NCBI GenBank assembly: GCA_030428695.1
Contig: JAUIEM010000316.1
Location: 1-11,820, forward strand
Direction: 5' to 3'
Length of the DNA stretch: 11,820 nucleotides
Source: a bacterium
GTDB taxonomy: Bacteria > Planctomycetota > J058 > JAJDCP01
Shown here: positions 5,875 through 11,820 of the stretch, piece after piece
Layout of the letters: the number at the start of each line of letters is the position of its first letter
Position numbering within the stretch: the first letter of the stretch is position 1
Program-made: the position numbers and the translations under genes
Notes under the pieces: generated by a model
Database searches by the model: none
What the model was told of the DNA's origin: nothing
Seen by the model: the letters and a program-made list of their open reading frames with translations, nothing else

Positions 5875-7926
5875 TTATAGAGCATCCGCCGAGCCACCGG
5901 AAGCTTCCCCGCCTCCCGGAAGCGCCGCCAGCACCGCGCAGCTGCGCTCCGCCAGCGTCAGCACGGGCGTCGGGACCGGCGTCGCCAGCCCGGGTGCCCG
6001 CACCTCGCCGGGGAACGTCGCGACCAGGCGTCGCCAGCTCTGCCCCCGGGGCGGCGCGGGGAGCGCGAAGCGCAGCGGCTCCCACCAGGCGTTGCAGGCG
6101 ACGTACAGGTGCTCATCCCCGGCGGCGAGGGACCAGGCCAGGCTGTGCGAGCGCGGCCCCCAGTCCGGGGCCTCGGGCCGCACCCCGTGCCAGGTCAGGA
6201 GCGCGTCCGCGCGGCGGTGGCCGCTCCAGGGCTCGGTGAGGCGGAACAGGCGGAAGCGCCGCCGCAGGGCGAACAGCCCGCGCACGAAGGCGAGCAGCCC
6301 GGCCTCGCGCTCGAGGCCGGTCCAGTCGAGCCAGCTCAGGGGGTTGTCCTGGCAGTAGGCGTTGTTGTTCCCGCGCTGGCTGCGCCCGAGCTCGTCGCCC
6401 ATCAGCCAGAACGGCGTGCCCTGGGAGAAGGCGACCAGGGTCGCGAAGTTGCGGACCTGCCGGGCGCGCAGCGTGCGCACGGCGGGATCCTCCGTCGGCC
6501 CCTCGACCCCGCAGTTCCAGCTGTGGTTCGCGTTGTGCCCGTCGCGGTTGTGCTCGCCGTTGGCGAGGTTGTGCTTCTTGTTGAAGGCGACCAGGTCGGC
6601 GAGGGTGAAGCCGTCGTGGCTGGTCACGCCGTTGACGCTCGCGTGCACCGTCCGACCGCTGGCGGCGTACAGCTCGGGGCTGCCGGTGAGGCGCCCGGCG
6701 AGCGGCGCGACGCTCTGCTCATGGCCGGCGACGAAGCGCCGCAGGTCGTCGCGGAAGCGGTCGTTGAGCTCGTACCAGCGCTCGTCGCCGAAGCGCCCGA
6801 GCTGGTACAGGCCGGCGGCGTCCCAGGGCTCGGCGATCAGCCGGCTGTCGGCGAGCACCGGGTCGCTCGAGATGTCCTCGATCAATGGCGGGTGCGCGAG
6901 GGGCTCGCCGTCCGCGCCGCGGGTCAGGGCGGCGGCGAGGTCGAAGCGGAAGCCGTCGACGTGCATCTCCTGCACCCAGTAGCGCAGGCAGTCGAGGATC
7001 AGCCGCCGCACGACGGGGTGGTTGGCGTTGACCGTGTTCCCGCAGCCGCTGTAGTTCGCGTAGCGCCCCCCGCGGTCGCGCAGGTAGTAGACCTCGTCTG
7101 CCAGCCCGCGCAGGCTGAGCGTCGGCCCGTCCTGGCCGGCCTCGCAGGTGTGGTTGAAGACGACGTCGAGGATCACCTCGATGCCCGCGCGATGCAGCGC
7201 CTTGACCATGTCGCGGAACTCGTCGACGGGGCCGAGCGGGTCCTTCCGCGCGCTGTAGGCCCGGTGCGGCGCGAACCAGGCCAGAGGGCTGTAGCCCCAG
7301 TAGTTCTGCCGCCCGTTCGGCGCGTCCTGGGCGTCGAACTGGAACACCGGCATCAGCTGCACCGCCGACACCCCGAGCTCGACCAGGTAGGGGATCTTCG
7401 TCACCAGCCCGGCGTAGGTGCCGCGCAGCTCCGGCGCCAGCCCGCTGCTCGGGGAGCGGGTGAAGCCGCCGACGTGCAGCTCGTAGAGCAGGCGCGGGGG
7501 CTCCCGCCGGCGCAGCGGCGCGTCCCCTTCCCAGTCGTACCCCCGGCGGTCGACGACCACCCCCCGCGCGCAGCAGCCGACGTTGTCCCCCGGCAGCCGC
7601 GCGGCGTCTCGGTCGTAGCGGTCGAGCAGCGCGCAGCGGGTGTACGGGTCGAGCAGCACCTTCTCCGGGTCGCAGGACCCCGGTCCCCAGGCGCGGTAGC
7701 CGTAGACCGTGCCCGCGCCGAGGCCCGCGACCCGGGCGTGCCAGTAGGGCCCGCTGCGATGGCGCTCCGGGTCGAGGCGCAGGCTCGCGTAGGGGCGCGG
7801 GTTGACGCCGTCGCGGAACAGGAGGAGCGCGAGCCGGGTCGCCCGCGGCGCGTACAACGCGAAGTTGACCCCGCCCGACGTCAGATGCGCGCCGAGCGGG
7901 GAAGAGCTTCCGGCCAGGGCTTCCAT
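5875..7926 (-). CDS. glgX: Glycogen debranching enzyme GlgX (GH13 isoamylase type)
   Basis: GlgX hydrolyses alpha-1,6 branch points in glycogen, usually on limit dextrins trimmed by glycogen phosphorylase, in the cytoplasm. The 683-residue protein is full length. An N-terminal CBM48-like domain (about 1-130) includes GGVNFALYAPRAT. The GH13 barrel shows all four conserved regions: DVVFNHT (254-260), DGFRFDLA with nucleophile Asp329, LIAEPWD with acid/base Glu366, and SHDGFTL with Asp438. YWGYSPLAWFAP (209-220) and GDELGRSQRGNNNAYCQDN are typical of the GlgX/TreX subfamily. I chose the ATG at 7926 because GGAGGAGG lies just upstream and the domain begins directly after it; the frame is open a further 116 codons upstream but without similarity. 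The thiol-enzyme gene follows after 28 nt. A weak -10-like TACACT (7948-7953) lies before the start. Confidence 0.95.
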   Translation of the reverse strand: MEALAGSSSPLGAHLTSGGVNFALYAPRATRLALLLFRDGVNPRPYASLRLDPERHRSGPYWHARVAGLGAGTVYGYRAWGPGSCDPEKVLLDPYTRCALLDRYDRDAARLPGDNVGCCARGVVVDRRGYDWEGDAPLRRREPPRLLYELHVGGFTRSPSSGLAPELRGTYAGLVTKIPYLVELGVSAVQLMPVFQFDAQDAPNGRQNYWGYSPLAWFAPHRAYSARKDPLGPVDEFRDMVKALHRAGIEVILDVVFNHTCEAGQDGPTLSLRGLADEVYYLRDRGGRYANYSGCGNTVNANHPVVRRLILDCLRYWVQEMHVDGFRFDLAAALTRGADGEPLAHPPLIEDISSDPVLADSRLIAEPWDAAGLYQLGRFGDERWYELNDRFRDDLRRFVAGHEQSVAPLAGRLTGSPELYAASGRTVHASVNGVTSHDGFTLADLVAFNKKHNLANGEHNRDGHNANHSWNCGVEGPTEDPAVRTLRARQVRNFATLVAFSQGTPFWLMGDELGRSQRGNNNAYCQDNPLSWLDWTGLEREAGLLAFVRGLFALRRRFRLFRLTEPWSGHRRADALLTWHGVRPEAPDWGPRSHSLAWSLAAGDEHLYVACNAWWEPLRFALPAPPRGQSWRRLVATFPGEVRAPGLATPVPTPVLTLAERSCAVLAALPGGGEASGGSADAL

Positions 7927-8081
7927 GTGCCTCCTCCCAGGGCTCCCAGTGTAGCGCGGGGGCACGTCAGGGAGGTCCACGCGCCGCCTGGAGCCGCTCC
8001 GCGCGCCCGCGGACGGCGGCCTCGTGGGGGCCGGAGCCGGGACCCGACCGAACGCCCCGTGTGATTTTTTCGCCCGGATCG

Positions 8082-8087
8082 TAGAAT
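8082..8087 (+). promoter_or_regulatory. Candidate -10 element for the SWIM-VWA-MoxR operon
   Basis: TAGAAT matches the sigma-70 -10 consensus at five of six positions, in a short AT-richer patch within very GC-rich DNA. The -35 position 17 nt upstream is only weakly matched. Transcription starting about 8094 would give a leader of about 125 nt holding a hairpin (8137-8166) and the terminator (8170-8204). This is a guess from a short motif. Confidence 0.3.
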
Positions 8088-8136
8088 TCCTCCGTTCCCT
8101 CGGTCGGGCCGTGGCCCTTGTACGGATGTTCCCCTC

Positions 8137-8166
8137 GCAGAGCGCTTCTGTGGGTGGAAGCTCTGC
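8137..8166 (+). promoter_or_regulatory. Leader hairpin upstream of the terminator
   Basis: GCAGAG (8137-8142) pairs with CTCTGC (8161-8166) and CTTC (8145-8148) with GAAG (8157-8160), with a 2-nt bulge and an 8-nt loop. It sits 3 nt before the terminator stem. The loop's GGGTGG region could instead pair with CCA and CCC at 8166-8173, which would break the terminator's 5' arm, so an antiterminator form is conceivable. Confidence 0.45.
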
Positions 8167-8169
8167 CAC

Positions 8170-8204
8170 GCCCGGTCCGGTGCCCGCATCGGACCGGGCT
8201 TTTT
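8170..8204 (+). terminator. Intrinsic terminator in the 5' leader of the SWIM gene
   Basis: A perfect 10-bp GC-rich stem (GCCCGGTCCG, 8170-8179, with CGGACCGGGC, 8190-8199) can extend by three pairs (GTG/CAT, one G-U) to a 4-nt loop. Five T follow at 8200-8204. It is a textbook intrinsic terminator on the plus strand only; the other strand lacks the T-run. It ends one base before the GGAGG of the downstream gene, and no plus-strand gene precedes it. It must therefore end a small RNA or act as an attenuator. Confidence 0.85.
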
Positions 8205-8218
8205 CGGAGGATTCCCGA

Positions 8219-8695
8219 ATGCAGGACGACGCCAGCGTGATCCCGGCCCATCGCCCGCCGCCGAAGAAGCGCAACCTGAAGAAGGTGCCCTACGTCGAGA
8301 TGCTCGACGGCCGCCTGCAGGGCGTGGTCTCGAGCGGCTCCAGCGCCGAGCGGGTGTACTGTTCCTGGCTCGAGGCGGGCGGCGACTACTACTGCAGCAC
8401 GAACAACAACCGGCGCTGCGGCGGCCTCGGCCGGGGCAGCTGCAAGCACATCGACTCGATGCTGACCAACGCGATCGCCCAGTACGGCACCGAGGCGGTG
8501 ATGCGCTTCTTCGGGCTGGAGGGCGATGCGGCGCAGTTCCGCGGCGCCTGGGCCTTCACCTCCCGGCTGGGCGGCAGCGAGCGCAAGGAACAGGCGAGCG
8601 CCGTGTTCTCCCGCTTCCTGCACTACCTGTCCTCGATGGACCTCGAGGACTCCGTCGCCCCGCTCCCCGAAATGACCTTCTTCGTCACAGGATGA
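8219..8695 (+). CDS. Small SWIM-like zinc-finger protein
   Basis: This 158-residue protein has a cysteine cluster with the pattern C-x7-C-x7-C-x-H (Cys59, Cys67, Cys75, His77; ending SCKHI), preceded by another cysteine at 48. The CxH end and its place next to VWA and MoxR genes resemble SWIM zinc fingers, which bind DNA or proteins. However, the usual first CxC pair is replaced by a CX7C spacing, so this would be a variant. The N-terminus is basic (PPPKKRNLKK, 13-22); residues 80-145 look helical. The ATG at 8219 has GGAGG 8 nt upstream, straight after the terminator T-run. The open frame extends further upstream across the terminator, but that part is non-coding. Its stop overlaps the next start in an ATGA. 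The function is not known; a substrate-recognition or adaptor role in a MoxR-VWA system is inferred from context only. Confidence 0.72.
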   Translation: MQDDASVIPAHRPPPKKRNLKKVPYVEMLDGRLQGVVSSGSSAERVYCSWLEAGGDYYCSTNNNRRCGGLGRGSCKHIDSMLTNAIAQYGTEAVMRFFGLEGDAAQFRGAWAFTSRLGGSERKEQASAVFSRFLHYLSSMDLEDSVAPLPEMTFFVTG

Positions 8696-10026
8696 ACGCG
8701 ATGCCCCGCCTCGAGATCCCGCCCGCCGTCCACGCCGCCGGCGCCCAGATCGCCAAGCTCGACGCCTGCCTGGCCAGCGGCTTCGCCCGGCTCGGCGCCG
8801 AGTCCCGCGAGCAGCTCGCCTCCTTCGCCCGCAGCTTCACCGGCACCCCCCTGGGGCCGCCGCTGAGCGAGGCCCTCGACGGCCTCGACCAGGGCGTCCG
8901 GGCCGAGACCCTGGTGCTGCTCGCCAGCGCCCGCGCCGCCCTGCAGGGCGCCCGCCACGACGCCCTCGAGGCCTGCGCCCGCGCGGCCTTCGAGCGGGGC
9001 GAGGTCCAGGCCGTGGCGGCGGCGGAGGCGGAGGAAGCGGACGCGCAGAGCGCGGTGCTGATGGAGAGCTGCCGGCAGTGGCTGCTCGAGGTCGCCCTCG
9101 CCGGCTTCCTGCAGCTCGAAGCCGCGACGGTCACGCCGTTCATCGCGGTGCTGGACGAGCTGTCGAGCCGGCCCGCCCTGCTGCGCCTGTCGACGCTGCT
9201 CAGCGGCTTCGTCTACGAGCTGCTCGAGCACTGCCCGACGGCCGCGCTCGAGCAGATCCCCGGCCGCCGCTGGGCCGACCTCTGGAGCCGCGCCCTGCTC
9301 GCCGCCCAGCAGCTGTCGGCGGCGCCGGAGACCGCGCCGGCCAGCGGCACCCTGCGCCTGCTCGGGGTCGACGCCCGCAGCCACGACCGGGCCGCGAGCG
9401 CGACCTTCTACGGGCTGCTCGAGGGGCGGGTGGTGCGCGCCACCCTGTCGGCCTGGAAGGTCGACGCGATCGTCGGTCCCGAGGTGTGGACGCTGTTCAA
9501 GGGCCGGGGGCTGAAGCTGATGACCGCCCTGGACAAAGGCCAGGCCCTCAGCCTCGACGCGATGCCGCTGACGCCGGCCGGCGACCTGTTGTGGGACGAC
9601 GAGCGCGCGAGCGCCGCCAAGGGCAAGCATCCGCCGCTCAAGGTCGCCCAGGACCTCGCCGGCGCGGCCCTTCCCGGCCTCGATCCCCTCGACCGCCATC
9701 CGGCCCAGCTCGCGCTGCCCGTGTACCTCGGGAAGTGCAGCGTGAAGGAAGAGGAAGGGGCGCTCGTCTGCGAGGCGGACGGCGCGACCCTGCCGATCAC
9801 CCGGATCAGCGCCCTCGGCCCCGCTCCCCAGGCGATCCAGAAGACCGGGGAGCTGTTCGGCCTGGTGCGCTACGACCGCGAGCGCTGGGAGCTGCAGGCG
9901 CTGACGGTGGCCGGCAAGGAGGGCGCCGCGCCGGGTCTCGGCAAGGCGCTGAAGGCGAAGACCTCGACCGTCGCGCTGCTGCGCGAGCGGGCCGGCAAGC
10001 TGCTGCGCGGCAAGGGGAAGCGCTGA
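8692..10026 (+). CDS. Unrecognised 444-aa protein of the MoxR-VWA operon
   Basis: I do not recognise this family. The first ~220 residues are rich in alanine and leucine and look all-helical, with an acidic alanine-glutamate stretch at about 105-118. From about residue 222 (TLRLLGVDARSH) the character changes to mixed strand and helix, including ATFYGLLEGRVVRATLSAWK and GPEVWTLFKGRG. The tail is strongly basic (KLLRGKGKR). No signal peptide, transmembrane helix or catalytic motif is visible. The start ATG overlaps the SWIM gene stop (ATGA) with only a weak ribosome binding site, so coupling is likely; an internal ATG at 8701 is an alternative. The VWA gene starts 1 nt after the stop. The tight packing says it works with the SWIM, VWA and MoxR proteins, perhaps as the dedicated partner of the chaperone pair. 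Confidence 0.85.
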   Translation: MNAMPRLEIPPAVHAAGAQIAKLDACLASGFARLGAESREQLASFARSFTGTPLGPPLSEALDGLDQGVRAETLVLLASARAALQGARHDALEACARAAFERGEVQAVAAAEAEEADAQSAVLMESCRQWLLEVALAGFLQLEAATVTPFIAVLDELSSRPALLRLSTLLSGFVYELLEHCPTAALEQIPGRRWADLWSRALLAAQQLSAAPETAPASGTLRLLGVDARSHDRAASATFYGLLEGRVVRATLSAWKVDAIVGPEVWTLFKGRGLKLMTALDKGQALSLDAMPLTPAGDLLWDDERASAAKGKHPPLKVAQDLAGAALPGLDPLDRHPAQLALPVYLGKCSVKEEEGALVCEADGATLPITRISALGPAPQAIQKTGELFGLVRYDRERWELQALTVAGKEGAAPGLGKALKAKTSTVALLRERAGKLLRGKGKR

Positions 10027-10027
10027 G

Positions 10028-11473
10028 ATGCCCGACGCCGCGAAGAACCGCCGCCAGCTGATCTTCTGGCGCACCCTCGCCCAGGCCCTCGGCGGCCAGG
10101 AACAGACCCGCGGCGCCGAGAAGATGCTGCGCGGGATCGCCGCGGACGCCGCGCTTCCGCCCCTGATCCTCGATCCGCGCCCGCCCTTGTCCCAGGTGCT
10201 GCGCCGGCATCCCGAGCTCGAGCCGGAGGTCGAGGCGATCGTGCCCGCCGAGGAGGAGCCCGTCGACGACAGCTCGGTGCGCCGGGCGCTGTTGTTCAGC
10301 AAGGTGCTGCTCAACGTCTTCGGCCAGGGCCAGGGCGGGACGGTGTCCGCCGAGGCCTACAACAACTGGCTCGCCGACCGGCAGGTCTTCGAGCGCGCGC
10401 TCGGCGGTGGCGGCTCCGGCGGCAAGGGGGGGACGCCGAGCCTGCACGACCAGGGCGAGAAGGTCGACGACGGGCGCACCGACTGGCGCGCCCCGGGCTC
10501 CGGCGACGGGGTCGACGTCAGCGACGCCGACGTCCAGTACGCCCTCGACGAGATCAAGGCCGGGCGCGGCCTGGCGAGCCGCCCGGAGATCAAGGCCAGC
10601 CTCGCCCGCACCGAGAAGCAGCTGATCGACCGCATGGCCCTGCGCGAGGTGCTCAAGGACCCGAAGCTGGTCGAGAAGATCACCCCGTCGATGGCGATGA
10701 CCGAGCAGCTCCTGCGCGACAAGGACAACCTCGAGGGCCCGGCCCTGGTCCACGCCAAGCGGCTGATCAAGCGCTTCGTCAAAGAGCTCGCGGACATCCT
10801 CCAGCGCGAGGTGCGCTCGACCAGCAAGGGCCGGCCGGACACCCGGGTGCCGCCGAAGCGCTGCTTCGCGAACCTCGACCTCAAGCGGACGATCTGGAAG
10901 AACCTGATCAACTACGACCCGAAGGAGCGGCGGCTGCTCGTCGACCGCCTGTACTACAAGCGCAACGCGACGCGCACCAACGACAAGACGCGGCTGATCA
11001 TCGTCGTCGACCAGTCCGGCTCGATGGTCCCCGCGATGATCAACTGCACGATCCTCGCCTCGATCTTCGCCGGTCTGCCGAAAGTCGACGCCCACCTGAT
11101 CGCCTTCGACACCGAGGTGATCGACCTGACCGCCTGGGTGCACGACCCCTTCGAGGTGCTGCTGCGCACCAAGCTCGGCGGCGGCAACGACGGGCCCAAG
11201 GCGATGCGGGTGGCGGCGGCCAAGATCCAGGACCCGCGCAACACCGTGATGGTGTGGATCAGCGACTTCTACGAGTACCGCTCGCTGTTCGCGATGTGCC
11301 GGGCGGTCAAGCAGTCCGGGGTGAGCTTCATCCCGGTCGGCTCGGTCGGCACCTCCGGCTACTTCAGCCTCAACCCCTGGTTCCGCCAGCGGTTCAAAGA
11401 GCTCGGCACGCCGGTGATCTCCGGCAGCCTCAAGACCCTGATCACCGAGATGAAGACGGCGCTGCCGTCCTGA
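10028..11473 (+). CDS. VWA-domain protein (CoxE-like), partner of MoxR ATPase
   Basis: This 481-residue protein has a von Willebrand factor A domain at about 320-478. The metal-ion-dependent adhesion site is visible as DQSGSM (Asp328, Ser330, Ser332) and ISDF (Asp413). The middle element reads GGGND (384-388), with asparagine where such proteins often have threonine. The N-terminal ~300 residues are largely helical, with a glycine-rich linker at 126-136. VWA proteins of this kind act with MoxR AAA+ ATPases in metal insertion, protein remodelling or complex activation. It has no signal peptide or membrane helix, so it is cytoplasmic. It starts 1 nt after the previous stop with GGGGAAG upstream, and the MoxR gene follows after 15 nt. 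The family call is secure; the target is unknown. Confidence 0.93.
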   Translation: MPDAAKNRRQLIFWRTLAQALGGQEQTRGAEKMLRGIAADAALPPLILDPRPPLSQVLRRHPELEPEVEAIVPAEEEPVDDSSVRRALLFSKVLLNVFGQGQGGTVSAEAYNNWLADRQVFERALGGGGSGGKGGTPSLHDQGEKVDDGRTDWRAPGSGDGVDVSDADVQYALDEIKAGRGLASRPEIKASLARTEKQLIDRMALREVLKDPKLVEKITPSMAMTEQLLRDKDNLEGPALVHAKRLIKRFVKELADILQREVRSTSKGRPDTRVPPKRCFANLDLKRTIWKNLINYDPKERRLLVDRLYYKRNATRTNDKTRLIIVVDQSGSMVPAMINCTILASIFAGLPKVDAHLIAFDTEVIDLTAWVHDPFEVLLRTKLGGGNDGPKAMRVAAAKIQDPRNTVMVWISDFYEYRSLFAMCRAVKQSGVSFIPVGSVGTSGYFSLNPWFRQRFKELGTPVISGSLKTLITEMKTALPS

Positions 11474-11488
11474 CACAGGAGCCCGACC

Positions 11489-11820
11489 ATGGCCAAGCGC
11501 AAGAAGAAGGCCCCGGCGAAGAAAGAGGAAGCGACCGTGCTGCGCCTGCCGGCCGAGCAGATGTTCGCCGAGGAGCTCGCCTGGCTCGAGAGCCAGGACA
11601 CGGGCGCGCGGCCCTTCAACTGGCGGCTGTCGCCGGCGATGGTGCGCATCTTCGTGCTCGGCAGCCGGCGCCAGGACAAGCTCGAGCGGGACATCCCGCA
11701 GAAGTGGTACGGCGCGACCGACCTCGTCGAGAAGGCGATCGTCACCCTCGCCTCGGACCGCGGCCTGCTCTTGATCGGCGACCCGGGCACCGGCAAGAGC
11801 TGGCTGGCCGAGCTGCTGGC
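11489..11820 (+). CDS. MoxR-family AAA+ ATPase, N-terminal part (cut by window edge)
   Basis: The first 110 codons are present. A lysine-rich start (MAKRKKKAPAKKEE) is followed by a variable region. From about residue 65 it becomes typical of MoxR ATPases, with DLVEKAIVTLASDRGLLLIG leading into the Walker A motif GDPGTGKS (97-104). Walker B, sensor and lid parts lie outside the window. MoxR proteins are AAA+ chaperones that work with VWA partners, as here, to load cofactors or remodel a client. The ATG at 11489 has AGGAG 8 nt upstream and lies 15 nt after the VWA stop, so it belongs to the same operon. The family is secure; the client is unknown. Confidence 0.93.
   Translation, partial: MAKRKKKAPAKKEEATVLRLPAEQMFAEELAWLESQDTGARPFNWRLSPAMVRIFVLGSRRQDKLERDIPQKWYGATDLVEKAIVTLASDRGLLLIGDPGTGKSWLAELL

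Noticed and set aside
6109..8064. Long plus-strand ORF opposite glgX (651 codons)
   Set aside because: Low-complexity Val/Ala/Arg/Gly-rich translation typical of the antisense of a GC-rich gene. The minus strand has clear GH13 motifs over the same span.
8120..8204. T-box riboswitch in the SWIM leader because of GGGTGG near a terminator
   Set aside because: The match to the T-box antiterminator consensus is short and the expected specifier stem is not seen. The gene is also not an aminoacyl-tRNA or amino-acid gene.
7927..8274. N-terminal extension of glgX by 116 codons
   Set aside because: No similarity to the family, it crosses the divergent promoter region and the SWIM gene start, and a strong ribosome binding site sits at the ATG at 7926.
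8623..11476. Two long minus-strand ORFs opposite the 444-aa and VWA genes
   Set aside because: Antisense frames in high-GC DNA, biased to Arg/Ala/Gly/Leu, with no recognisable motif. The plus strand has the VWA metal site and proper start sites.

Overview
The window reads as two unrelated blocks that meet at about position 4770. The left block (1-4769, all on the minus strand) is a piece of a purple-bacterial photosynthesis gene cluster in the order bchX (3' end only), a small ORF, bchY, bchZ, pufQ, pufB, pufA, pufL (5' part only). Gene order and protein sequences (LH1 beta and alpha chains, PufQ, reaction-centre L N-terminus) point to an anoxygenic phototrophic alphaproteobacterium close to the Rhodobacterales. 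BchX, BchY and BchZ form chlorophyllide a reductase. PufQ, PufB, PufA and PufL serve or form the LH1-reaction centre. Genes overlap or are tightly spaced, and the gaps hold RNA hairpins: a bulged stem before pufB, two tandem hairpins between pufA and pufL, and a start-site hairpin plus an 11-bp-period repeat before bchZ.

The right block (4770-11820) has no link to photosynthesis. On the minus strand are glgX (glycogen debranching enzyme, GH13) and, 28 nt downstream, the N-terminal ~359 residues of a protein I read as a permuted papain-fold (NlpC/P60-like) thiol enzyme. Diverging on the plus strand is a tightly packed operon: a small SWIM-like zinc-finger protein, an unrecognised 444-aa protein, a VWA (CoxE-like) protein and a MoxR-family AAA+ ATPase cut by the window end. 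A strong intrinsic terminator preceded by another hairpin sits in the operon's leader, just before the first gene's ribosome binding site. It suggests attenuation or a small RNA.

The central oddity is one open reading frame (4422-5846) that joins the papain-like protein in frame to the last 115 residues of BchX at NKDDGTGEA. All of the nucleotide-binding and iron-sulfur part of BchX is missing. The change of gene content and likely lineage at exactly this point makes an assembly chimera the most likely explanation. A real rearrangement, which would destroy bchX, is less likely. The two halves should not be interpreted as one genome neighbourhood until read support across 4770 is checked.
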